Positions 34,970-44,807 of a stretch of DNA of 64,000 bases are shown piece by piece. Position numbers and translations under genes: made by a program. Each line of letters begins with the position of its first letter. The first letter of the stretch is position 1. Source of the DNA: Ceratothoa steindachneri (taxonomy: Eukaryota > Arthropoda > Malacostraca > Isopoda > Cymothoidae); the NCBI GenBank assembly GCA_963969495.1, contig OZ018324.1, positions 143,754,355-143,818,354 of the forward strand. Reading direction: 5' to 3'. The notes beneath the pieces were generated by a model. It had not been told where the DNA came from, ran no database searches, and saw only the letters and a list, made by a program, of their open reading frames with translations.

Positions 34970-35765
34970 GGTCGGTGACGTTATCTTAGATATTCCAGGT
35001 TGTGCTATTCAGTTTGAGCACGATTTTCATTTGACGACTCAAGAGGCTATTAGGTCCAAGCCATGCCCGTTTCCCCTGCATTTGAGGAAAGCTTTTAATA
35101 CCGAAGTTGAGAAGTTATTAAATTTAAAGATAATCGAGCCGTCAAAATGCGATTACTGTTCCCCCGTCGTCATGGTTAAGAAAGCCCATAATTCGTATAG
35201 GATGTGTATTGACTTTAGGAAACTAAACGCACTTACCGTGTTCGACGCAGAACCGATTCCCCTTATCGACCAAAATCTTCATCTGTTTGAGAAAGCGAAG
35301 TATATTTCAGAACTGGATTTGTTTAAAGCCTATTACTAGATCCCATTACGGGAAGAGGTTAAAAAGTACACCGCTTTTCCAAACGAAAAGGGTTATTACA
35401 GTTTTGTCGACTCTCATTTGGGCTCTTCACCGCCTGCAGTAACTATATAATAAGATGATGAGAAAATTTTAGATGGGTTACCCCACATATCATTCTATTT
35501 AGTAAATATTTACGTGGCTACAAAGGAATGGGACCAGTTCCTGACCACTCTTCAAGCGCTGCTGCAAAGGCTCAGGGATCATAATTTGACAATTAGTCCG
35601 AGCGAAGTCATTTTTCTTTTAATACAATAGATTACTTAGGCTTCCGATTAGGCAATAATTAATTGTCCCCTCAGGAGGAAAATATACAAGCCATCGTAAA
35701 ATGCCGCTGCCCACAAACAAAAAGCAGTTAAGGTCATTCGTGGGTTCCGCCTTCTTTTATTTGGT
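34970..35765 (+). pseudogene. gypsy-type reverse transcriptase, active site lost
   Basis: The open part (35031-35339) shows TEVEKLLNLKIIEPSKCDY, then SPVVMVKKAHNSYRMCIDFR and KLNALTVFDAEPIP, and ISELDLFKAYY with a stop where Q should be. These are RT blocks 1-3, including the Asp of block A (ELDL). The block with YxDD is present but reads SFYLVNIYVATKEWDQF (about 35490-35540), so both catalytic aspartates are replaced. Later blocks (DYLGFRLG, and PTNKKQLRSFVGSAFFY at about 35710-35760) complete the thumb. Several frameshifts. Confidence 0.8.
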
Positions 35766-35770
35766 GATTC

Positions 35771-36289
35771 ATGCGCAATTTTGTCATTATTTCTGCTCCC
35801 CTTTGCGAGCTCCTGAAGAAGAAGATCCCAGAACATCTAGTTTGGACTTCGCTATTAAGAACCAGCTTCAAACAACTTAAGGGTAAACTTGCGTTGGCCC
35901 CGATATTACGGTTGCCAAATCCAGCTGAGCCATTTGGCACCCATAGGGACGCAATCAACGCAATCAATGATGAGAGTTTTCCTATCGCTTACGCCAGTCG
36001 AAAGTTATTACCGCGCCTAAAAAACTACGCAGTCTTTGAGTGAGAGGGTCTCGCTATCATGTGGGGAATTAAGAAATTTGACAGCTATTTGATAGAAAAG
36101 AAATTTGTAATCGAAACCGATCACAAACCCTTGCCGTACCTCCGAGATATTAAAAATAACAATGATAGATTAATGCGTTGGATTTTGTTCCTCCAAGTAT
36201 TCCCGTTTAGGATACGGCAGGTAAAAGGCTCTGAGAATGTTATGGCTGATAGATTAAGCCGAAATCCCGTAGATTTACCTGTCAATTGA
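35771..36289 (+). pseudogene. gypsy RNase H domain
   Basis: Begins in the RT connection (APLCELLKKKIPEHLVWTSL), then LALAPILRLPNPAEPFGTHR, DAINAIN (one catalytic Asp), FPIAYASRKLLPRLKNYAVF and a stop in place of a residue before EGLAIMWGIKKFDSYLIEKK, TDHKPLPYL, RLMRWILFLQVFPFRIRQVK and SENVMADRLSRNP. It is the best-preserved part of the element and is typical of Ty3/gypsy RNase H. It ends at a TGA at 36287-36289 with no integrase after it. The next 400 bp are T-rich noncoding sequence, which supports the altered domain order. Confidence 0.85.
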
Positions 36290-36715
36290 ATTTTGAGCCT
36301 ACTATTGTTAAATAATTTTGTACATATATGTCCTCATAAATTTAGGTAATAAACATGTATGTAAATATACTTTACAATTATTTATGGAACCGAGGCAGAT
36401 GTGATATCTCCTTAAAATTGTGTTTATAATCATGATTGATGCATATTAAATATTCTTTTCGGCTTTTAATCGATCTATGTACATTTTTTCGGTCTCTTTT
36501 GGTATTTATTTTGTGTGTATTTATTTTGTATTCCCTTTTGTGTGTGTGTGTGATTTTGTATAATGTTTTTTTTCTAGTTTTTTTCTGTGATGCGAATTTA
36601 CCCATTTTTTTTTATTCATTTTGAATTTGTACAATGCGTTCTTTTATATCGTGGTGCGAAGTTATTGCCCCTTTTCCCATTCTTGAGATTTCTCTTCCTT
36701 CGGAAGTCCCATCTT
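36290..36715 (+). other. T-rich 3' noncoding part of the retrotransposon
   Basis: T-rich sequence with a short TG run (36539-36552). No integrase motif was found in any frame. Confidence 0.5.
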
Positions 36716-37400
36716 AAGAGGGAAAGAGATGTCAGAGAGAGAGAAACATTCACGCAGACTAAGAAGCCTAAAAAGGTATCGCAGGGACGAGCGAATTTTC
36801 AACCGGCATCTTTCGGTAAACTTCCGGGGCTATAACGAAGCGAGACAAGTCTAGCTGGAGCCCGGAACCCAAATCAGCGAGAGGGCGCTAAGCCTTACTC
36901 GCCGTGTCTTGAATCAGAGTGGGACCCACTTCTGACAGCAAACAAAATCGCCTCGGGGAGGCCTTATATATTTCCCAGCGCGGAAACGAGCAAATTAGTA
37001 TTCACCCAGGAGGCAGGCACTGCTCACGCAGTTTCCAAGCAGTAATCACAAGCATTCATTGGAACCACCCTAAGCACACACGCGTTTCTTCATACGCGAC
37101 TTTCTGTTACTATAAGGACTAGCAGGAAGGAAACAAGTTGTTCAGAACTACAGCAGTCAAGGACGTAAAGACTCATTCTGGAATACGCGCTTCACTCCGT
37201 GCCCTGAAAAGATATTCCCTCAAAACATCACTCGAGGTTCCCTCCCCTTGTTGGAAAATCGTAAGCCTATAACCGTTTTCTCGATCATCATCGAAAAGGC
37301 ATGACGCTTTCTGACTACGAAGCTTCACCACCTAATCTACTTCTATTTTCGCTCGAGTAAAGATTATGCTACTCATAGCTCGTGTCGAAGCACGAGCCGA
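36716..37400 (+). repeat. possible 3' LTR with polypurine tract
   Basis: A purine run AAGAGGGAAAGAGA (36716-36729) is followed at once by TGTCAGAGAGAGAG, which fits a polypurine tract and an LTR start (TG). Composition becomes GC-richer. A TATA-like CCTTATATATTTCCC lies at 36960-36975, and near the far end there is a perfect 6-bp hairpin CTCGTG...CACGAG (37379-37396). The right boundary is hidden by the mariner that begins at 37406, and no 5' counterpart was recognised, so the LTR call is inference. Confidence 0.35.
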
Positions 37401-37405
37401 TTGTA

Positions 37406-38812
37406 GTAAGTTGAGGAATAATTTCTTGCGTTTTTGTTAATGTTGTGTTGAGTTAAGTTTTGTTGACGTGATTTTTGCACATATTAAGAAACAATAATAA
37501 ATAATAAAGGGAAATTTGCAAAGGTTAGGCTACGTCTCTTAACAGCGTAGACTATTAGGCTTTTGCTTAGACTACGTCTTGAAGTTGAGTAATAAGTCAT
37601 TGCGGTTTATTTAAAAGTTGTGTTAATTTGATTTTTGTTCTGTACCCTCAAAATGGACTGTCAAGTTTAAAGAAAGGCGCATTTTCGACACTTGTTGTTA
37701 TTCATTTTCAATCGAGACGGGAACAATGCAAACGCAGCCAAAGCTCGTCGCGATATTTGTGCTGTGTATGGAGAAAATGCTTTATCAGAAAGGACAGCTC
37801 AATGGTGGTTTTCACATTTCAAAAACCGTCATTTCAATCTTAATGACGAAGAAAGTTCTGGTCGCCCCATTAAGTTGGATGAAGATCGATTGAACGACTT
37901 TCTTCATGAAAATCCTCGTCAATCAACTAGAGAATTGGCTGTACAATTGAAGTGTGACCAGAAAACTGTAGTGAATCACCTTCATTCGATAGGGAAAGTT
38001 AAAAAACTTGGGGCATGGGTTCCGCACGCTTTGAGCGAAAGCAACAAAATTCAACGCTCGACGATTGCCACAGGTTTGCTTGCTCGTCACAAGGATACTC
38101 GTGGATATAAGGACAGATTTCTTCACCGCATCATCACTGGCGACGAAAAGTGGTGTGTTTATGTCAACATAAACCATCGAAAACAATGGCTTAGCCCCAA
38201 TAAAAACCACTTCTGCGATTAAAGCAAGGACTTCATCCACGAAAGAGGATGCTGTGTGTGTGTGTTGGGATTGTGAAGGTATCATTCTTTATGAGCGCCT
38301 TGCGAACAACGAGATTGTCAATGCAGAAATCTACGTTCAAGAAATGTATCGAATCGCCGAAGCTATTCGTGAAAAGCGACCTCATCGACGTTATGGACTC
38401 TTTCTGCAACACGAAATTTCTCGTCCTTACATTGCCAATATGACAAAAGACTTCATCCAAACGCTTAATTTTGAAATCTTGCCGCATTCTCCATATTCGC
38501 TAGGCTTGGCTCCATCGGATTCCCATCTGTTCCGATCGCTCTCCAACAATTTGCGTAGCGTTTTGATCAATACTGATGTAGAATTAAGAACCTGGTTAGA
38601 CGAATTCTTTGAGTCAAAATCCAGAGATTTTTATTGCATAGGCATCGAAAAACTAGTTGAAGGTTGGGAAGAAGTCGTAAATAACAACGGAGAATACATT
38701 ATTGATTAAATTGCAGATTGTTATCAATTAAAAATGATGTTTTTTAAAATTGTTAATAGTACGAATAATGAATAAATTTGATAAAACCGCAAGAACTTAT
38801 TCCTCAACCCAT
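37406..38812 (+). mobile_element. full-length mariner, inactivated
   Basis: TA at 37404-37405 and 38813-38814 flanks termini that share TTGAGGAATAA-TTCTTGCG (left, read inward, GTAAGTTGAGGAATAATTTC; right, read inward, ATGGGTTGAGGAATAAGTTC). Length is 1407 bp, about the normal mariner size. It sits at the edge of the GC-rich putative LTR, so it probably inserted into the LTR element or its flank. Confidence 0.85.
37653..38709 (+). pseudogene. mariner transposase, catalytic residues mutated
   Basis: The natural ATG at 37653 gives MDCQV, then an in-frame stop at codon 6, then RKAHFRHLLLFIFNRDGNN. Next come the HTH region (SERTAQWWFSHFKNRHFNL), ELAVQLKCDQKTVVNHLHSI, LGAWVPHALSESNK, and the first catalytic Asp in ITGDEKWCVYVN. 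One frameshift lies at about 38200. The second block, normally LLHDNARPH, reads FLQHEISRPYIA (Asp to Glu) and the third, normally SPDLAPSDYHLF, reads SLGLAPSDSHLF (Asp to Gly). Two of the three DDD residues are therefore gone. It ends NNNGEYIID. Otherwise well preserved. Confidence 0.9.
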
Positions 38813-38814
38813 TA

Positions 38815-39483
38815 AATTCCTTCCTTTGCTGAACGAATAGTTTTCCCATAGTGTATAAATTATTTTTAATTTATGTTATTTGTTTGTATAGTATTAAAAA
38901 TTATTTTTGTATCTCTTTTTTAAATCCCAAAGCTACATAAAAAGCCATTGATCTATTTTCTAAGTCGTCCAACAGAATACAGGCACCTGAATATCACCCA
39001 TTCTTAAAAGCGTGCCCCCCCCCCCTCCGCCGCGCACACACTTCTACAGCGGGAATGCGAAGGTCAGAGAAATATACCTACAAAGGTAGTCTTACGCTGT
39101 CATTTACTGCTGATAGATAATAAAGTTTATGAGAAAATGCTAAACTTGCAATCATGTATTTTATAGGTGATATAACAAATCTATTATTCTTATATAAATA
39201 TTGTCAAAGTGTCAATTAGAATCCAAAAATATTGTGATTTTGTGCATTATGGCTAATATGAAGTAACCAAATCATAAAGCTAATGTATATCAAGTGGTAA
39301 TATTTTCTAGCAAGCTGTTTTCCAATATTTTCATCATAGCAGAGTTCCATTCTCTATCAATAGCTTTATACCACATTGCATTGAAACAAAAATTAAGTTT
39401 ATGAAATAATTGAAGTAGTTTGATATAAAACCCAATTATTCTTTCCACTCGTTAATTTATTTACCCGTCATCTATCTTTCATA
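38815..39483. other. AT-rich spacer
   Basis: Nothing recognised except a C run at about 39016-39025. Confidence 0.5.
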
Positions 39484-39485
39484 TA

Positions 39486-41005
39486 CAGCCTTAGCCAAAA
39501 TTATGGGTTAGCTATGAAATAATGAAGAATTTGATTAAAACTCACTTATTTCATACTTAACAGAATAAAAATAATATTTTGTGTATATTCTACGATTAAT
39601 TAATCATTTGTATCCTCCTTTTGGTTTTATAAATACTTTTATGCGTTTTTGCATAATTGTGACTAATTAGGCAGAGGTGGTTGGCTCAATTTTTTGCCAC
39701 TCTTCATAAATTTTTGCTGATATTTAATTTTTTGAGTAAAATTTGCTCACCCTCATTCTTGTGCCCAATTGTGACCACAAATGTTCAATGGGGATGAGGT
39801 TTGGAGATTGAGGGGGTTATTCCATCAACTTCACCTCTTTTTTTCTAACCAACCCTTTGAGGTTCTAGATGTGTGGCATGGAGCATTGTCTTCTTGGAAG
39901 ATTACACCATCTTGTATGTCATCATTGAAACTTTACCTAATGTTTGTTGATAAACCCTGTTTAACATGCTGGAGTAAGTATTGGAATTTATTCTGCCATC
40001 ACAAGTGAAGAACAATCCTGGACCTGAGAGCGTCATGCAGCCGCAAACCATCACGCTATCACCTCATTTTTTTACAGTTGGGACAAGACATCATAAGCTT
40101 CCCCATCTCTTCCACGAACATAAACAGCTCCAGGGGTTCCAAATATGTGAGGAGTAATACAGATTTTATTGATTATTTTTGGTATCCAATAAAAATGTGT
40201 AGAAGCGTAATAAATTGGGAGAAACTAATAAAGCGATCCTACCTACCTCAAAGTTGCTTTTATCAGAACAAACAATTTTAGCCGAATCTTCATCTTCGTA
40301 TTCACAAGACAATTGGTTCTTCTTGTTTTCTTGTTCACTAGATACTTTCACCGTTTCTTTCTAGCTTTTCATCCTTTGAGCCCAGCTTCTAATTACCTTC
40401 TTCTAAATCTGAGTTTAAATATTGCTTTGTTTGTTAGTGCCCGAAACTCAGCAGCTATATCAAAGAGGTTTTTTTCCTACCGGTCAGAGATGTCCTTTAC
40501 AGCAACCTCCCTCCTCGGAGTTGTACATATTTTGCGACCTTGAACCTCACAGGCTTTGAAAGAATTTGTCTCTTTGTACCTTTTAATGGTTGTTTGGACA
40601 CCGTTTCTCGAGCATTTCAATTTTCTTGCAATTTTGACTTGGGATAATCCCTCTCTGAACAATGCAATAATTTGAGCACTTGAAGCTTCAGGAATCTGTT
40701 TCTTTTCTTCGGAGATATTTTTAACAAAAAATTACTACTTGTAAGTTAATAATAAGATAATCACTTAAAACATACGAATAAACGTTAGTATCACACATTG
40801 AATGGCCGAAGGTTGCCCCAACCACTCATGCACAATATGCAAAAGAGCCTTAGAGCGGTTATAAAAGCAAAGGAATGACACATCAAATATTGATTATTAA
40901 TAAAAAATATAAGCAAAAATGTTTATTTGTATTATGTCAAGTATGAAATGAATGAGTTTTAATCCTATTCTTGACTCTTTCATACCTTCCCCATAATTTT
41001 GGCTG
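39486..41005 (-). mobile_element. Tc1-like family B, copy 1
   Basis: TA at 39484-39485 and 41006-41007 flanks termini CAGCCTTAGCCAAAATTATG (left) and CAGCCAAAATTATGGGGAAG (right, read inward). Inner similarity continues as GAAATAATGAAGAATTTGAT versus GAAAGAGTCAAGAATAGGAT. Length 1520 bp. A second copy of this family, in the opposite orientation, is at 47006-48516. Confidence 0.85.
39650..40725 (-). pseudogene. Tc1-like family B transposase, copy 1
   Basis: Readable parts in order on the minus strand: an N-terminal helix-turn-helix MFREGLSQVKIARKLKCSRN GVQTTIKRYKE (from 40662), KICTTPRREVAVKDISDR, and then AKIVCSDKSNFEVG near 40270-40230, which holds the first catalytic Asp. Downstream, the reverse complement of 39780-39930 gives the second Asp block and the NPIENLW-type block in different frames. 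Frameshifts and stops prevent a single product. The same protein blocks are found in copy 2, where the first Asp has been lost. Confidence 0.7.
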
Positions 41006-41007
41006 TA

Positions 41008-41392
41008 TATAATTTTGTATCTATCTGCCACTTCAATGATTAATAGGCTATTTCATTTATAATATATTTGGAAGATTTTCTAACTAATAATAAATGAAGC
41101 AAGGCAAAAAACAATTTTGGCTCGAGAGAGTTGTAATCAGAAACCCTTTATGTTTATACGACAATTACTTAGCGAGGAAGAGTCTTCAATATGTCAGTAT
41201 TATAAAACTCTAGAACCTTAAGATGGATCTACGATTTATTGTTCTCATTATTTATTATCTACATAAAATAGCAAATTTATTACGTACTAAATTGTAGGTT
41301 CTCCTTCTTTTCTCCATTATATGTTGCGTTCAAATTGGGTTTATTTTTGTTAATCACGGTAAAAATGGTTAACTTACAGTTTAATCTCCGTA

Positions 41393-41398
<6 letters not shown>
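41008..41398. other. short AT-rich spacer
   Basis: No feature recognised. Confidence 0.45.

Positions 41399-41488
<90 letters not shown>
41399..41488. repeat. (TA)n followed by (TG)n microsatellite
   Basis: TA run to 41465, then TG run to 41488. It immediately precedes a truncated Tc1-like fragment. Confidence 0.95.
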
Positions 41489-41519
41489 AAGGGAAATTCG
41501 TAGTGTCAAACATGGAAAC

Positions 41520-42075
41520 GGTTCGATTATATTGTATAAATGGTTCGCTGCTGCAAGAATCAGGGCATTAAGAACGATAGATGCGAGTATGATTTTCGAA
41601 AAATATCACAACATAGTTGATGAAAAGCTGAAGCAATCGACAAGGAAACTGCTACCTAGAACGCATTGCACCTTTCAACAAGACAACGATTACAAAACAT
41701 ACAAGCAAATCGACTCAGAATCCCCTCCCCCCCTCCATATTAATGTACTCAAGGGACTTCTCAAAGCTAAGAATATAACTCTAGTGCACATTTGTGGAAG
41801 AAACTGAAGAACATGCGAACAAGCAAGGTCGTCGGATAATCTTTTAGTGAAGAAAATGGAATCAAACCCTTTTAGAAACATTTAGGAATCTTGTTCATTG
41901 TTGGAAGAAACGCCTTAGGGCAGTTATTGACAGTAAAGGGAGTCATATCAGGTATTAATTTCATTTTGTCATTATTTATGTTTTTCCTATTTTACGATAA
42001 ATAAATCTTTTTCATTTTTATACACGCTTTTTTACCATTCTGTATTGATTTGTAGTCGCAATGGAGTAGAACGCT
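41520..42075 (+). pseudogene. Tc1-like transposase C-terminal half
   Basis: Reads RTIDASMIFEKYHNIVDEKL, KQSTRKLLPRTHCTFQQDND and YKTYKQID, where FQQDND contains the second catalytic Asp. After frame changes comes a C-terminal stretch ending RLRAVIDSKGSHIRY, the usual Tc1 tail. The tail TAGTCGCAATGGAGTA at 42053-42069 is shared with 7000-7020, so this and the 6375-7050 relic appear to be complementary pieces of one family (N-terminal half there, C-terminal half here). Confidence 0.7.
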
Positions 42076-42159
42076 CATCACTTACCCTATATTATGTAGG
42101 AAAAGACTAAAGACTAAATATTTAAAAAATGTTAAGCATATAGGTAATGTATATTCTTA

Positions 42160-42166
<7 letters not shown>

Positions 42167-42225
<59 letters not shown>
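42167..42225. repeat. (TA)n microsatellite
   Basis: TA run interrupted once by G at 42191. Confidence 0.95.
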
Positions 42226-42229
<4 letters not shown>

Positions 42230-44150
42230 ATAGGAGAGAAAGCGCGCACAACCAAGCTTACTAGGCGTCCATTTTCATTTATTAGTAGTTGCAGACATTT
42301 TTCCCAGACAGCTAGATTGTAACCCTGGTTTTAGTCTGACAGCTATAAAGTTTATATTAAACTTCGCTGCACAAGGATTCTGAATCCCGTAGCGTTGTCA
42401 GGGAAGGTAGACGCTCCTCATTATAGATTAAGAGGGTTACAAACATAATTCTTAGTATGGTTCAGTTTTATGAACCTAGCAAACCTAATAAAGACATCCC
42501 TTACCCAATATGCTTCAAGTGTCCACCTCCTTATTTTCTTTAATTTCGAAAAGTGTAATAATAATAAGCTGCCATAAGAAAAATACGCTTATGGTCAAGA
42601 CTCAAAACTAAATTTTGCTACAGATTCGTATAACTTCAATTAATTATCGTAAGCCTTAAAACGAAAACCTAAAATATTAATTAACAACAATTCCATAATG
42701 AATACAAATTCAAAAGTTAGCTGGTAGACTATTCTTTTAATGCCTTAGCCCACTCTACCTGACAACCGAGAAACCGAGCCAAAACCACCAACTAAATACA
42801 ACCAGATCTAGGGTTTCATTCACCTCAAATTCTATATGGTATGGTTGAGCACCTAAACCAGTAAATTAGTTGGAAATTTGTCTAAAATATTATCTAATAA
42901 ACCACTACATCAGAGAAACGTTAATATTACTTTCCAACCCATGATGTTCAACATAAGCAAATCAATTCTCATAGAAGCTTAGGTTCGCCAATATTGTTAC
43001 ATATTTCCCGATCGCCCCAATTCGCGCAGCCCAATTTGATAACTTATCTCATCCAAACTATATTTTCGGAAATGTAAAGGGATGAATAGACCAAAGTTAA
43101 AAAAGAAAGGAGGCTTGTATTAGTTACACACATGAAGCACTACAAACATACGAACTATAGAAATAGTCCCCTTTATTTCCTGCAATGGGTAACAAACTTA
43201 AGATGGGAATGCACCATTTCTTTTAAAACATGGTTTGGATTATCTGACCATTTACTATATAAAATAGGGAAGTGTTGACATTGAAGTGTGCACAATTCTT
43301 TCTTTATGATCATAAATTTTTAGAATGTAAAAATTTACTCATACTCGCCCTGCAGATTGGAGTTAAGACGGGCCTTGGTTACCCAATCAACCACAATGGC
43401 GGCTTTGTCGTAGCTTTAGACTATACAAAATGGTACCGGCATAGCCACCTCATATATGTACCGGAAGCGGTAAAAAGTGTCAGTAAACCATCTAATCTCA
43501 CAGCATGTAGAGACATCACAGTATATTCTACCACCTCGTTAGATTATGGAAAAAGGACGATAGCTCGCTGAGCCTTTAAGTTTAAAGGGGGTGGACAAGG
43601 GTATGTATTAAAGAAGAATGGGATTAGGTAGTTCTACTAACTAGTAAGTTGGGTGATCACCTTTTTATTAACATGCACGGTACTAGTTGTTGTAGAAAAA
43701 ACAGCGATGTTTAAAGTGAAAAAAGGGAATACCTAAGCTTTCACAGCCTTCATTAATGAATTGAAGTCAACGGATTGAGCATACAAGCGCATACATGGGA
43801 TCCGTTTTGTGATATTAACTAGATGCTTGATCGTCTGCATCACTAACGCGATCACGGCTGAGCCGAGGTGGAATTCGAGAAAATGAAGCTATTCTGTTTC
43901 ATTGTCTCTGGGATCGGTAAGAAACTGCAGATCGTAGTTCAGGGCGCGGCAGACTGTTTCTCATGTCTTAACAATTTCTACTCTTCTCCCAACTCATCAT
44001 CCAGCGATGACTTAAAACTACAGGATCGACACACGAAGTGTAGGTTGCATTTTTCAAATGATTTTCAAAATGTTTAAATATCGTTAATAAATTTATTTAA
44101 TTTTGTGAATCAAATTTTAAATATGTATATAAGAAACACACGTTCACAAA
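42226..44150. other. no recognised gene
   Basis: AT-rich. Frames at 43272-43571 (99 codons) and 43868-44077 (69 codons) have no known domain. The latter lies just upstream of a Tc-type transposase start but in a different phase and without homology. Confidence 0.4.
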
Positions 44151-44151
44151 T

Positions 44152-44807
44152 ATGTCTCGAAAATGTGAAGCAATCGTGTATTTGTATAGAAATAGGAAGA
44201 GAGTGGACACTATTTTTAAAATGTTGAACCCCACTTTGAGCAAATTTTGGAATTTTAAAGCTATCAAACGGTTTAAGGAGACAGGGAGTTTTCTTAAAAG
44301 ATTGATAGCCACCCACCCCGATCAGTGAGAACCACAACACTCATCAAGCAGACGATAAACAAGATCAGGTGAAATTCAAGGACGAGTGCGAGACATATTG
44401 GTTTGGAGCCAAATTAAGTCATGTGGCCATCTAATAACTACAGAAAGATTATGTTAAACTTCATCCATATTGTAAAACAAAATCAAGAGTCAAAGGAGCA
44501 GAGCTGTAATCTATTTCACACCTTTCTTGATGACTCGCAGCCTCCAGGTCAGTGGACGGATAAGAAGCTTCCACCAGTCTACGCCGCCCACAACTAAGAA
44601 TTATCCTGTTTGGCCCGGGTGAATAGATCACCTTTTTTAGGAGACAAGTAATTTTGTGATGGTGTGGGCTGGGGTAACATCATCTTCATTAAAGAATGAC
44701 TAAATTTCAATCAACTTGTATATCTGAACACGATGGAGAAGAAAATAATTCCCTGGGTGGGTAGCTTATTAGAAAATGCCGGTGTAACCCTTAAACAAGA
44801 TTTTTGA
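44152..44807 (+). pseudogene. Tc/mariner-type transposase cut by a LINE
   Basis: From the ATG at 44152: MSRKCEAIVYLYRNRKRVDT, then NFKAIKRFKETGSFLKRLIA (helix-turn-helix linker), several frame changes with KQTINKIR and SGRIRSFHQS-type remnants, and then VMVWAGVTSSSLKNDLISIN, EKKIIPWVGSLLENAG and VTLKQD. The last is the start of the VTLQQDGAPAH block around the second catalytic Asp. At that Asp the transposase ends and the T run (poly(A) of the minus-strand LINE) begins, so the gene was interrupted by the LINE insertion. I did not find the continuation on the far side. Confidence 0.75.

Larger units (their letters stand above)
32357..36289 (+). mobile_element. Ty3/gypsy-type retrotransposon, integrase before RT
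   Basis: In order along the plus strand I can read a SCAN-like gag (32357-33204), a VTTRSQAK linker (about 33765-33795), the integrase zinc-finger and core relics (about 34060-34500), the integrase C-terminal region (34451-34750), reverse transcriptase (35031-35760) and RNase H (35771-36289). In ordinary Ty3/gypsy elements integrase comes last. Integrase before RT is the order of Ty1/copia and of the Gmr1-like subgroup of Ty3/gypsy, and the RT and RNase H here are clearly of gypsy type. All genes are broken by stops and frameshifts. Confidence 0.75.
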
